DNA of 64,000 bases from Alkalicoccobacillus gibsonii (GTDB taxonomy: Bacteria; Bacillota; Bacilli; Bacillales; Bacillaceae_D). Each line of letters starts with the position of its first letter. The first letter of the stretch is position 1. The notes below the pieces were generated by a model. The model saw only the letters and a list, made by a program, of their open reading frames with translations. It made no database searches and was not told the origin of the DNA. Below, in pieces: positions 17,047 to 25,225 of this stretch. A program made the translations under genes and the position numbers. The stretch is from assembly GCF_016798245.1 (NCBI RefSeq), contig NZ_JAEUZA010000005.1, positions 124,001-188,000 of the forward strand, given 5' to 3'.

Positions 17047-18015
17047 TCACTCGATGTCATTCAATATTTCATCGATGATCTGACCTCTTCCAATGGCACC
17101 CCACCCTTTAAGAAGCCAGTATGAATCCGTTGCATAGATCTGATCTTTTTGGGCGGCAGGAATTTGGTTCCATAGCTCGCTTTGCTTCATTTCTTCCACT
17201 GTGTCAGAGCTGTTCACATCACCTTCTAAAAAGATATAATCTGCGTCAATCTCAGGTATCGTTTCCAATGAAAGATCTTCACGTTGATCAACCGGCGTCA
17301 TTTGCGATGGTGAAAAGGTTAACTCATTATATAAAAGTGTATTCATGGGGTGCCCGTTCTCGGCGTAGATTTGAACCATATCATCTCTTAGGCGCAGGTA
17401 TGCAAGTTTACGATCCTCTAATGTCTCAATGATTTTTCTCGCATCTTCTGTTTTTTGACTTAACTCATCTATTTTCTTCTCTGCAAGATCCACTTTGTCA
17501 TACATACCAGCTATCGCTAATAAATCTTCTGTCCAGAAATCAGGATCCTCATCATAATCAAGCCACTCATTACCAAGAACAATCGTAGGTGCGATTTGCT
17601 CTAATAGATTGTAGGTGTCATCTGGTGTTCTACTTTCAACAAGTATGACGTCTGGATTGAGTGATGTAATGGCTTCTAGATTAGGCTCATCTGCCGAACC
17701 AACTAATTGCACTCCTTCTAATTGATCTTCTAGATAAGCTGGGTAGTCTCCACCATATCGAGCCTCCACATTTACAGCATACGGTTTTTCATCAATTGTT
17801 AACATATGGTCGATGTATGTTGCTGATAATACAACGGCTTTTTCAATTTCTAAAGGAACGTCTGACTCTCCTTTAAGATGCGTGATTGTTTGTGTCTCTT
17901 CGACAGCCGTTGCACCTTGATCTTCTGCAACATCCTCTTGATTACTACACGCACCAATCATCGCTAAAGATCCGATTAAAGAAGTTAAAATCACTAAATT
18001 TGTTTTCCTGTTCAT
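17047..18015 (-). CDS. Iron-siderophore ABC transporter substrate-binding lipoprotein
   Basis: A 322-residue lipoprotein of the FepB/FeuA-type fold. The signal peptide ends in lipobox MIGAC (Cys near 26). The body has the typical two-lobe features VVLSATYIDHMLTIDE and ITSLNPDVILVESRTPDD. It captures a ferric siderophore outside the membrane. ATG 18015 follows GAGGTGGAGAAT. No permease or ATPase gene is adjacent, so it must share a transporter, possibly the one at 41565-44421. A perfect Fur box lies just upstream. Confidence 0.88.
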   Translation of the reverse strand: MNRKTNLVILTSLIGSLAMIGACSNQEDVAEDQGATAVEETQTITHLKGESDVPLEIEKAVVLSATYIDHMLTIDEKPYAVNVEARYGGDYPAYLEDQLEGVQLVGSADEPNLEAITSLNPDVILVESRTPDDTYNLLEQIAPTIVLGNEWLDYDEDPDFWTEDLLAIAGMYDKVDLAEKKIDELSQKTEDARKIIETLEDRKLAYLRLRDDMVQIYAENGHPMNTLLYNELTFSPSQMTPVDQREDLSLETIPEIDADYIFLEGDVNSSDTVEEMKQSELWNQIPAAQKDQIYATDSYWLLKGWGAIGRGQIIDEILNDIE

Positions 18016-18031
18016 ATTCTCCACCTCATAA

Positions 18032-18077
18032 TGATAATAATTATCATTATCATGACTTATGAATACGATTCGATCAA
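18032..18077 (-). promoter_or_regulatory. Promoter with perfect Fur box
   Basis: TGATAATAATTATCA (18032-18046) matches the 7-1-7 Fur consensus of Bacillus at every defined position, and the dyad extends outward. On the minus strand TTGATC (18077-18072), a 17-nt spacer and CATGAT (18054-18049) form the promoter. The Fur box begins just after the -10 box, so iron-loaded Fur would block initiation. Confidence 0.88.
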
Positions 18078-18120
18078 TAGACTTACTTGCATGTTTTGAT
18101 GGACATTTTTTCTACAAGCA

Positions 18121-19629
18121 TTATTGCTCGATCAAATGTGTATAGATAAACTCCAATGAATATTGATATCCTCTTGGTCCTAGGGTCTGATAGAACAAAT
18201 CGTGAGCTTCTATGAGATTGCTCTTTTTATTTAAGCTACTTCTAAAATCTTTCATTCTCTGATGTGCCTCAACATTTGAATCAACCATGATAAAAATATA
18301 ATCGGCAAGCACTGAGTTAAGCTCTTCCAATCCAAATTCTCGATGAGTCCCAGTAATAAGTTCAGAAGGATTAAGCTCTAAATCTTTGTATAATAAATGT
18401 CCCATTTGACTCGTTTCACCGTACATTCGGTACCCTTGAGGCCCTACCCTGATGAAACAAACCGTTTTTACACCTAATGTATCTTGTAAAATCCGTTTTA
18501 CTTTCTCTTTTCTTTCTTCGAATTGTTCGATCCAATTCTCAGCTTGAACTTCACGCCCAAAAATAGAAGCCAATTCAACTAAGACTTCTTTGTAATTTCT
18601 ATTTTGCTGAAGAATCATAATAGGAGCAATATGATCTAACTCAGTAGTTGGAATGAAGGATTCACTAGCTAATATGATATCTGGATTTGCATCTTTTAGT
18701 TTCATGTAGTTAGGGACCACACTATCAATTAAAATCCCGTGTTGACTATTATTAATCGTACGTTTTGAAACTCTTTGCTTATATGAAAGGGATGATACCG
18801 GATTAAGTCCAAGTACAGAGAGATGATCATCAAATCCGTAATAAACTGAAGCGATATTCAGGTTCTTCTTTTTCATGTAATGTGAAGGAGCTACGCCCTC
18901 TACTTTTTTAAATACTCTACTAAAGTAATATTCATCGGTATACCCTAAGTAAGCTGCAATGTCTTTCGCTTTCACTCTTGAGAACAATAATTGCTTTGCT
19001 AGCTTCATTCTTTTTTCCCTTAAATAGCTTGAAGGAGTGATATGATACGCTTGTTTAAATTGTTTACTAAATTGTGTGATGCTGTATCCAGAATATGACG
19101 CTAGAAATGACACGGTTAGGTTATCTGTAAAGTGTTTGTCCATATACAGTTTGACATCTTCCATTGATCGAAACGAAGTCATCTGTGCTTTCTTTTTTAT
19201 ATGGTGTAACAATTGACCTAGAACCTGTTTTATTTTCAACCGATTATGCTTCTCATACGTACTAAGAAAAAACAACCCATTAGACGCCAATCTTATATCA
19301 GCAGAAGGATCGACTATGATCGGATATGTAGGTGAAGTGATAACCCATTCCTTATTTTTCCTACTTATTTCAGCACAATGAAAGAAAATAGCTACACATT
19401 CAACAAAAGTATCCTCATCTGAATACCACATCACGTTCATACCAGGTGTAAGGATAAGTGAATCTCCACTTCCTATTGAAACCAGCTCTTGGTTGATGGT
19501 TAAATCACCACGTCCCTGCTTCATATAGATCATGCAATAACTATGCATCTTCCTCATATACGTTTGTTCGTTCCCAGTAAACGCAATCTGTTTTATGTGA
19601 ACATTTGATAGATACAAATTATTTTTCAT
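18121..19629 (-). CDS. AraC-family regulator fused to siderophore-binding-protein domain (Btr-like)
   Basis: A 502-residue two-part regulator. An N-terminal cupin-like arm (about 1-150) is followed by a double AraC helix-turn-helix domain (about 155-258; FLASYSGYSITQFSKQFKQA and IAAYLGYTDEYYFSRVFKKV), then a FeuA/FecB-type binding-protein domain (about 265-500) without signal peptide. This is the layout of B. subtilis Btr, which senses bacillibactin and activates its uptake genes. It sits directly upstream of the siderophore-binding lipoprotein, so activation of that gene is likely. ATG 19650 is an alternative start; GAAGGGA favours 19629. Confidence 0.85.
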   Translation of the reverse strand: MKNNLYLSNVHIKQIAFTGNEQTYMRKMHSYCMIYMKQGRGDLTINQELVSIGSGDSLILTPGMNVMWYSDEDTFVECVAIFFHCAEISRKNKEWVITSPTYPIIVDPSADIRLASNGLFFLSTYEKHNRLKIKQVLGQLLHHIKKKAQMTSFRSMEDVKLYMDKHFTDNLTVSFLASYSGYSITQFSKQFKQAYHITPSSYLREKRMKLAKQLLFSRVKAKDIAAYLGYTDEYYFSRVFKKVEGVAPSHYMKKKNLNIASVYYGFDDHLSVLGLNPVSSLSYKQRVSKRTINNSQHGILIDSVVPNYMKLKDANPDIILASESFIPTTELDHIAPIMILQQNRNYKEVLVELASIFGREVQAENWIEQFEERKEKVKRILQDTLGVKTVCFIRVGPQGYRMYGETSQMGHLLYKDLELNPSELITGTHREFGLEELNSVLADYIFIMVDSNVEAHQRMKDFRSSLNKKSNLIEAHDLFYQTLGPRGYQYSLEFIYTHLIEQ

Positions 19630-19802
19630 TGAAATCCCTTCTACATTCATAGCTACCCCCAGTACAAACCATGATGATAAATAGCTGAATCTATTTTATT
19701 ATATATTTTTTTGATGATAAGAACATTTTTCTAGTCTAAATAAGATCAGTTTATTCAACTAATTGGGCGTATCATAGAAAATGAAAGGTATCAGATTAAA
19801 GG

Positions 19803-20153
19803 ATGGATGGGATAACAATGAAGATGTCTACGATTGAATTTCATTTTAGTAATGGAATTAGGAAACAATCTCTAATCATTAATCAAAACAACGAGGAGTA
19901 TACAACATTTTTAGGGAAACTTCCTACCCTCTTTTCATTTGAAGATCAGATCGGTGTGAACAAAATCAGCTATCCTAACAGAGATCTTTTGCTAATGACT
20001 GATAGTCACGAGTCTCAAGATCATGTGAATGTCCGCTATAAACATTTAAGCAAGATTATTGAATTAGGTTCATTTTCATTAAATAAACAGGAATGGAGAC
20101 AAACGAAGGAACGTTTTCAAGTGTTAATTGATGTTGTAGAACCTGGTCATTGA
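19803..20153 (+). CDS. Hypothetical protein
   Basis: A protein of up to 116 residues, soluble, not recognised. It is rich in charged and Asn/Gln residues (FHFSNGIRKQSLIINQNNEEY). The start is uncertain: ATG 19803, 19818 and 19824 are all in frame and none has a strong ribosome site. It is divergent from the Btr-like regulator, across about 170 bp that may hold both promoters. No role can be assigned. Confidence 0.45.
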   Translation: MDGITMKMSTIEFHFSNGIRKQSLIINQNNEEYTTFLGKLPTLFSFEDQIGVNKISYPNRDLLLMTDSHESQDHVNVRYKHLSKIIELGSFSLNKQEWRQTKERFQVLIDVVEPGH

Positions 20154-20190
20154 GACACGAAGTGAACTGCCTTACGAAAAATTTGATAGT

Positions 20191-20230
20191 AAAAAACCTA
20201 ACCTCTCAGCAGGACATGCGAGAGATTAGG
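20191..20230 (-). terminator. Intrinsic terminator of the AraC-GyrI gene
   Basis: CCTAA-C-CTCTC (20197-20207) pairs with GAGAG-A-TTAGG (20220-20230) with one mismatch. On the minus strand the stem is followed by six T residues (20196-20191). Confidence 0.75.
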
Positions 20231-20261
20231 CTTTGTGATATATGTTCATGTACAGAAATAC

Positions 20262-21131
20262 TTATTTAATTGGGATCCAGATCTCCGAATATAAATCTGG
20301 ACTGTTTGGATCCTCTTCCGTATATAATTCAAATTCTGGTGTACCGGCATGCTCATATCCAGTGGAAGTGAACGATTCGGAGAAGATTTGTTTCCACGCA
20401 TTTTGCATTGCAGTAGGCATGGGTCCATGTACTTCAAAGACCGCCCACTTGGAAGCTGGAAGTTTTAAGCTTGCCATCCCTTCAGGTACCTTTCCAGCAT
20501 GGGAGGTTGCCACCCAATATTCAAACACATTAGCCTTCTTCTGTTCCTCACTGACTTCTCCACAAACACCTAACACTCCTTTTACTACCCCATCATTCAA
20601 TTGAAATAGCAACTCGCTTGTTCCATTTCCATTAACCTCTTCCCAAAATTCTGGAATACCTGCTACGTTTTCATCCTCCCCCACACTAGAAAATTCTCGC
20701 TTCACGCCAATAATTTGAAACTCACCTTTCTCTACTACGCTATACTTCATTGGTTCTGCCCCTTTCAAGGTTACCTGGATCATCAGGCGATTATAGGATT
20801 GCAGCTTCCCTTTATGCTTTCGTGCTTCACTTGGATTAAACCCGTGCTGTCTACGAAATGCTTTCGAAAAAGCCTCAGGAGTGTCATAGCCATATTTATA
20901 GGCAAGGTCAATAATCTTCGCGTCTGTAGTTAGTAGTTCTTTTCCGACCAATGTTAATCTCCGACGCCGTATGTAGTCACCAACCGTACATTCAGTCAGC
21001 ACTGAAAAGGTTCGTTGGAAATGAAAAGGCGACACATTGGCTTGTTTAGCAATACTTTCTATTGTGATATCTTCCAGCATATTTTCTTCCATATACTCTA
21101 TTGCCCTTTGTATTGACTCCACCCATGCCAT
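20262..21131 (-). CDS. AraC-family regulator with GyrI-like effector domain
   Basis: A 289-residue regulator. Two N-terminal helix-turn-helix units (about 20-40 SIAKQANVSPFHFQRTFSVL and 68-90 IDLAYKYGYDTPEAFSKAF) precede a GyrI/SoxS-Rob-type ligand domain (about 130-289, starting YSVVEKGEFQIIGVKREF). Such proteins bind lipophilic compounds and control multidrug responses. ATG 21131 follows AAGGAG at 9 nt. It is a single-gene unit with a downstream terminator. Confidence 0.87.
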   Translation of the reverse strand: MAWVESIQRAIEYMEENMLEDITIESIAKQANVSPFHFQRTFSVLTECTVGDYIRRRRLTLVGKELLTTDAKIIDLAYKYGYDTPEAFSKAFRRQHGFNPSEARKHKGKLQSYNRLMIQVTLKGAEPMKYSVVEKGEFQIIGVKREFSSVGEDENVAGIPEFWEEVNGNGTSELLFQLNDGVVKGVLGVCGEVSEEQKKANVFEYWVATSHAGKVPEGMASLKLPASKWAVFEVHGPMPTAMQNAWKQIFSESFTSTGYEHAGTPEFELYTEEDPNSPDLYSEIWIPIK

Positions 21132-21227
21132 GGCTTTCAACTCCTTAAAGTCATCTTAGCAACAAATAAAAAATGGATCCTGTCAATCTGTGCTTTGTTG
21201 TGGCAGCTAAGTATTTTCGATTTGAAT

Positions 21228-22481
21228 TTAAAACTGAAACTTACCCTGATTCATCAGCAGCACTTCCTTTCCATCTTTCTGAACACCAATCACTTTCATA
21301 TCTTCCGTACCAAAAGCTACATTGACATGCAAAATGGATGTGTTAAGTCCGGCTGCTTTCAATTCGTTTGTTGATAAATTATCACCATTTTTAAGGTTGG
21401 AAGGGGACGCATTTCCAATACCAATATGGCAGGCCGTATTCTCATCAAACAACGTGTTGTAAAAGAGAGTATCTAGTTGAGCAAGAGGCGATCGGTTAGA
21501 AACTAAGGCTATCTCACCCAGGTACCGGGAACCCTCCTCTGTCTCGATAAGACTTTGTAACACATCTTGTCCTGAGGTGGCATGGTAATGGTCAACTCTA
21601 CCATTTTTAAAAGTGATGGACACATCTTCAATTATACGTTCACCATAGATTAATGGTTTAGAAGCTACTAGCTTGCCATTCACTTTATTCTTATGGGGGG
21701 CTGTAAACACTTCTTCAGTAGGAATGTTTGGAAAGAAAGGTACTCCCTCTTTATCTCTTACACAACCGCCAAGAAATAGATGATTTTTTGGCAGGCCAAC
21801 CATTAAATCTGTCCCACGGCTATTTGTGAAATGCAGGGCTTTAAGCTGGGTTTCATTTAGAACCTTCTTTCTAGATTCAAATGCTTTATTATAATGTGTC
21901 CAGTCCTTTATTGGATCTTCTCCATCAGCCCTAGCTCCATGTAGCATCCGTTCCCATAACAGTTGAATGGCTTCTTCTCTAGGTAATTGAGGAAACACTT
22001 TATTTGCCCATACGAAGGAAGGTACGATTAGAATACACCATCGTATCTCATGTGATCTAATCTTTTTATGGTGTTCATATAATCTAGTACGGTATGCTTT
22101 CTCATATCGATTTATCCGTTCAGAGGCAACGCCTGTGAAGGCCTCGAAGTTTTCAGAACGAATATGAATATAGGCAGCCCCGGCTGCGTTCCATTCATTA
22201 AAGCGATCTACCTTCCAGTTAGGAATGTGATCGATCGCATGATCTGCTGCATGTAAATAAAACTCTTTTGTAGATTGTTCATCTGTCCAATCAATGATGA
22301 CGTTTGAAGCACCCGATTCATACGCAAATCGTTGAATGAGTCGTGCGAACGTAACATGTTCTATATCGCTATGAATGATCACTAATTGATTCTTCTGTAC
22401 GTTTACACCTAATTGAACAGCAAGCTCTGCATACTTTGCTAACTGTTTTTTGCTTACGTATTCATATATTTCGTTCAGCAA
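21228..22481 (-). CDS. M29-family aminopeptidase (AmpS/PepS type)
   Basis: A 417-residue thermophilic-type aminopeptidase that removes N-terminal residues from peptides in the cytosol using two divalent metals. The metal-ligand Glu region PNIPTEEVFTAPH (about 249-261) and the C-terminal CHIGIGNASPSNL with FGTEDMKVIGV are family hallmarks. Full length matches the family. The start is TTG 22481 after GGAGGTG. It stands alone. Confidence 0.9.
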   Translation of the reverse strand: MLNEIYEYVSKKQLAKYAELAVQLGVNVQKNQLVIIHSDIEHVTFARLIQRFAYESGASNVIIDWTDEQSTKEFYLHAADHAIDHIPNWKVDRFNEWNAAGAAYIHIRSENFEAFTGVASERINRYEKAYRTRLYEHHKKIRSHEIRWCILIVPSFVWANKVFPQLPREEAIQLLWERMLHGARADGEDPIKDWTHYNKAFESRKKVLNETQLKALHFTNSRGTDLMVGLPKNHLFLGGCVRDKEGVPFFPNIPTEEVFTAPHKNKVNGKLVASKPLIYGERIIEDVSITFKNGRVDHYHATSGQDVLQSLIETEEGSRYLGEIALVSNRSPLAQLDTLFYNTLFDENTACHIGIGNASPSNLKNGDNLSTNELKAAGLNTSILHVNVAFGTEDMKVIGVQKDGKEVLLMNQGKFQF

Positions 22482-22615
22482 TCATTCACACCTCCTACAC
22501 GTATACTAATCTACCTTTATTATGTAATTTAATCTCAATCTATACAATACCACTCGTGGGGTGTAATGTGTTTTTTCTTTTTTTATTCGTTTGAGGGGCT
22601 TAATGTAAAATAAAT

Positions 22616-22644
22616 ACCCTCTTGCTATAATACGCTTAGAGGGT
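22616..22644 (-). terminator. Probable terminator after small membrane gene
   Basis: ACCCTCT (22616-22622) and AGAGGGT (22638-22644) form a perfect 7-bp stem, followed on the minus strand by ATTTATTTTA. It lies 40 bp beyond the 67-residue membrane protein. Confidence 0.45.
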
Positions 22645-22683
22645 TTACATGTAATACTATGGTTTCTGTTCATAATTTTTGAT

Positions 22684-22887
22684 TTACAATTTTTTATATC
22701 TGTACGTACAAAATATAGCATATACCAAGCTTAACAAGGTGATAAAGGGAACTGCGCCAGCACTAACATTGTATTCTAGCAGTTCCCTTCCCCTTATCAG
22801 AAGAAATAACGAACCACCAATGAAGCAAAAATAAAAGATCATACTTATAAAGAGATAAAATGACTTTTGCTGCTCCATTATTAGCAT
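22684..22887 (-). CDS. Small two-helix membrane protein
   Basis: A 67-residue protein with two membrane segments (about 9-31 and 42-61) and a basic end (YRYKKL). AGGAGGGGAG precedes the ATG at 22887; ATG 22878 (MEQQKSF) is an alternative. It starts 14 nt after the NmrA-like gene and is probably co-transcribed. Function unknown. Confidence 0.55.
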   Translation of the reverse strand: MLIMEQQKSFYLFISMIFYFCFIGGSLFLLIRGRELLEYNVSAGAVPFITLLSLVYAIFCTYRYKKL

Positions 22888-22901
22888 CTCCCCTCCTAAA
22901 C

Positions 22902-23522
22902 TTAATACGCAATCCCCACACGCGCACGTACATAAGATGGATCCGTCAACTGATCATACGTAAATTGGGCTGTATCTTTAACCGAGATTTTCACTCCTTG
23001 ATTTGGTAAAAAGTCCTTTTCTACTCGGTACTTCCCTATCCGTTCTCCATCAGGCAAGTAGGTTGGGCACACAATCGTCCAATCAAGATTCGATTGCTCG
23101 ATAGTCTGATACGCTTTATGGTGTTCCTCGGCTGCACGAGTTGTTTTACGCTTGGAATCTGGTGACTGATAACGCAATAGCTCTGGATGGGTTCGACTTT
23201 GCAGGATACCTGCAGTGCCAATCGTGATGATCCGCTTGATTCCCTTTTCCTCCATCACTTGAAGGATAAGTGGCATACTTTCAGATAAGGTTGTTGTTCC
23301 ATCTGTGTTTAGTGCACTAATCACTACGTCTACATCTGAGATTGCAGTGTGTAGGTCTCGTTTGTTTAGTACATCCCCTTGAACTACGTGTAGATGTTCA
23401 TCCGTGCTTGTTAGTTTTTCTGGAGTCCGTACGAGTGCTGTCACTTGATGTTGATCTTCTAGAGCTAATTGGACTAATTCATTTCCAACTCGACCTGTTG
23501 CACCTAATATAACGATCTTCAT
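22902..23522 (-). CDS. NAD(P)-binding NmrA/SDR-a-type protein
   Basis: A 206-residue Rossmann-fold protein. The dinucleotide-binding loop GATGRVGNELV (about 7-17) is at the N-terminus, and the DVVISAL and RIITIGTAGIL strands are typical of atypical SDRs (NAD(P)H-binding, YwnB/NmrA group). These act as redox sensors or small reductases; the substrate is unknown. GAGGTGGAAGC precedes the ATG. Confidence 0.82.
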   Translation of the reverse strand: MKIVILGATGRVGNELVQLALEDQHQVTALVRTPEKLTSTDEHLHVVQGDVLNKRDLHTAISDVDVVISALNTDGTTTLSESMPLILQVMEEKGIKRIITIGTAGILQSRTHPELLRYQSPDSKRKTTRAAEEHHKAYQTIEQSNLDWTIVCPTYLPDGERIGKYRVEKDFLPNQGVKISVKDTAQFTYDQLTDPSYVRARVGIAY

Positions 23523-23652
23523 GCTTCCACCTCTAAACCTAGCTTTTTCTCTTAAGATACGTGTACCCTGTTCACTCCGTATTCATTCTTAAAACAAATA
23601 AAACGACGAACAACCCAGTTCCACCAGATCGCTCGCCGCCTTTAACGTTTGT

Positions 23653-24705
23653 TTAATGCACCGCAGTTAATTGACATTTTTTTATATCTTGAATAAACGC
23701 TTCAACATGTTCTTTTTTCGTGGCGTAGCTTGTGCAGATTCGCACGACGCTCTGGGTATCATTAATCTTTTCCCAAATGGAGAAAGAATAGTGTTTGCCG
23801 AGCTCCGTTAACACCTCATTTGGCAAGATCGGAAATTGTTGATTGGTTTTAGAGTCATATCGTAAGGAGAATCCTCCTTCAACAAACGCTTCTCGGATTA
23901 TTAACGCCATGTCCACGGCATGCTTGGAGATCCTAAGATATAAGCCATCTTCAAACAAGGTTTCAAACTGGATTCCAAGAAGTCTTCCTTTTGCCAGTAA
24001 TCCGCCTCTTTGTTTGATTAGATAACGAAAATCCTTCTGCAAGCGTTCATTCGTAATGACAACTGCTTCACCAAATAATGCGCCTATTTTTGTTCCCCCT
24101 ATGTAGAAAACATCACAGAGTCTGGCGATATCTTCTAACGTTAGGTCTGTACCTTCAGAGACTAAGCCATACCCAAGTCTTGCCCCATCCAGAAACAATG
24201 GCAAATCACATTCTTGGCATACTCGTTTTAATTCTTCAAGTTCTGACCTGCTATAGGTTGTTCCCATCTCAGTTGGATGTGAGATATAAACCATCCCAGG
24301 CTGTACCCTATGCTCAGGTGTCCCTAGGCTCATATGTGCGTCATATATCTCTTTCACTTGGCCCGCTTGGACTTTGCCATCTTCACTTGGCACCGTAAGA
24401 ACCTTATGACCCGTGGATTCAATGGCTCCCGTCTCAAGACCGGCAATGTGTCCTGTAGTTGCAGAGACCACGCCTTGATGAGGACGTAGGATAGATGAGA
24501 TGACCGTTGTATTTGTTTGAGTTCCACCAACCAAAAAGTGAACATCTGCATCATTGGCATTACACGCTTTTCTTATATCATTTCTAGCTTTCTCACAATG
24601 CTCATCGGTTCCATATCCAGCGGTTTGTTCTTCATTGGTCTCCACAATTCGTTTCAGAATTTTTTCGTGAGCACCTTCACTATAATCATTTTCAAATCGT
24701 ATCAT
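23653..24705 (-). CDS. Low-specificity threonine aldolase/beta-eliminating lyase
   Basis: A 350-residue fold-type I PLP enzyme of the threonine aldolase group, which cleaves L-threonine or allo-threonine to glycine and acetaldehyde. The cofactor Lys lies in YIGGTKIGALFGE (about 201-213), and the cofactor Asp region is LFLDGARLGYGL. Length fits the family. GGAGGAG precedes the ATG. It is a single-gene unit; related lyases with other beta-hydroxy amino acids cannot be excluded. Confidence 0.88.
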   Translation of the reverse strand: MIRFENDYSEGAHEKILKRIVETNEEQTAGYGTDEHCEKARNDIRKACNANDADVHFLVGGTQTNTTVISSILRPHQGVVSATTGHIAGLETGAIESTGHKVLTVPSEDGKVQAGQVKEIYDAHMSLGTPEHRVQPGMVYISHPTEMGTTYSRSELEELKRVCQECDLPLFLDGARLGYGLVSEGTDLTLEDIARLCDVFYIGGTKIGALFGEAVVITNERLQKDFRYLIKQRGGLLAKGRLLGIQFETLFEDGLYLRISKHAVDMALIIREAFVEGGFSLRYDSKTNQQFPILPNEVLTELGKHYSFSIWEKINDTQSVVRICTSYATKKEHVEAFIQDIKKCQLTAVH

Positions 24706-24895
24706 GAATCATTCTCCTCCAACCTTGGCTAAACACTCAATTGACTAGCACAGAAGCATGGAATTATTTTATGATTCCATTCTACCATGTATTCTCACAG
24801 AATAGACAAATGATTTGTTCTGTTTTTGTGGAAAAGTCATTTTTGAAAGTGCTTCCTTCGTTTTTGGAGCATCATTTGATCCTTTATTTTAGCTT

Positions 24896-25213
24896 TTATG
24901 GCATATTTTCTTTATCAATCAACTCGTACTCCTCTGTATAAGATCCTTTGGCCAGTACCCTTACAAAGGTTCCATTATCTAGAATTGTACTTGTGCTAAA
25001 CACCACTCGTTTAGTCTCTCCCTCTTCATTTACACCTTGCAAACGATATTTGTATCGTCCATTATCGTCTGCCGGTGCCTCTTGAACCTCTACATACACA
25101 TACTCTTGGGAAATGAGAGGATTAAACCGATCAAAGCTCTCGCGAAAGATAAAGTACAGGCTTGCTACTGCCACAATCAAAATCACAGCTGTTATCAACG
25201 CTTTTTTCATCAT
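24896..25213 (-). CDS. yxeA: YxeA-family secreted protein
   Basis: A 105-residue YxeA/DUF1093 protein with an N-terminal membrane or signal segment (ALITAVILIVAVASLYFIF) and a small beta-rich extracellular domain (EYVYVEVQEA, YKYRLQGVNEEG). In B. subtilis yxeA follows yxdJKLM; here it likewise follows the permease, 12 nt downstream. The role is unknown, but the context ties it to the peptide-responsive ABC module. AAAGGA precedes the ATG. Confidence 0.8.
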   Translation of the reverse strand: MMKKALITAVILIVAVASLYFIFRESFDRFNPLISQEYVYVEVQEAPADDNGRYKYRLQGVNEEGETKRVVFSTSTILDNGTFVRVLAKGSYTEEYELIDKENMP

Positions 25214-25225
25214 TTATTTTCCTTT

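Noticed and set aside
17121-17432. A 103-residue plus-strand frame
   Set aside because: It is antisense to the siderophore-binding lipoprotein, which has signal peptide, promoter and Fur box.
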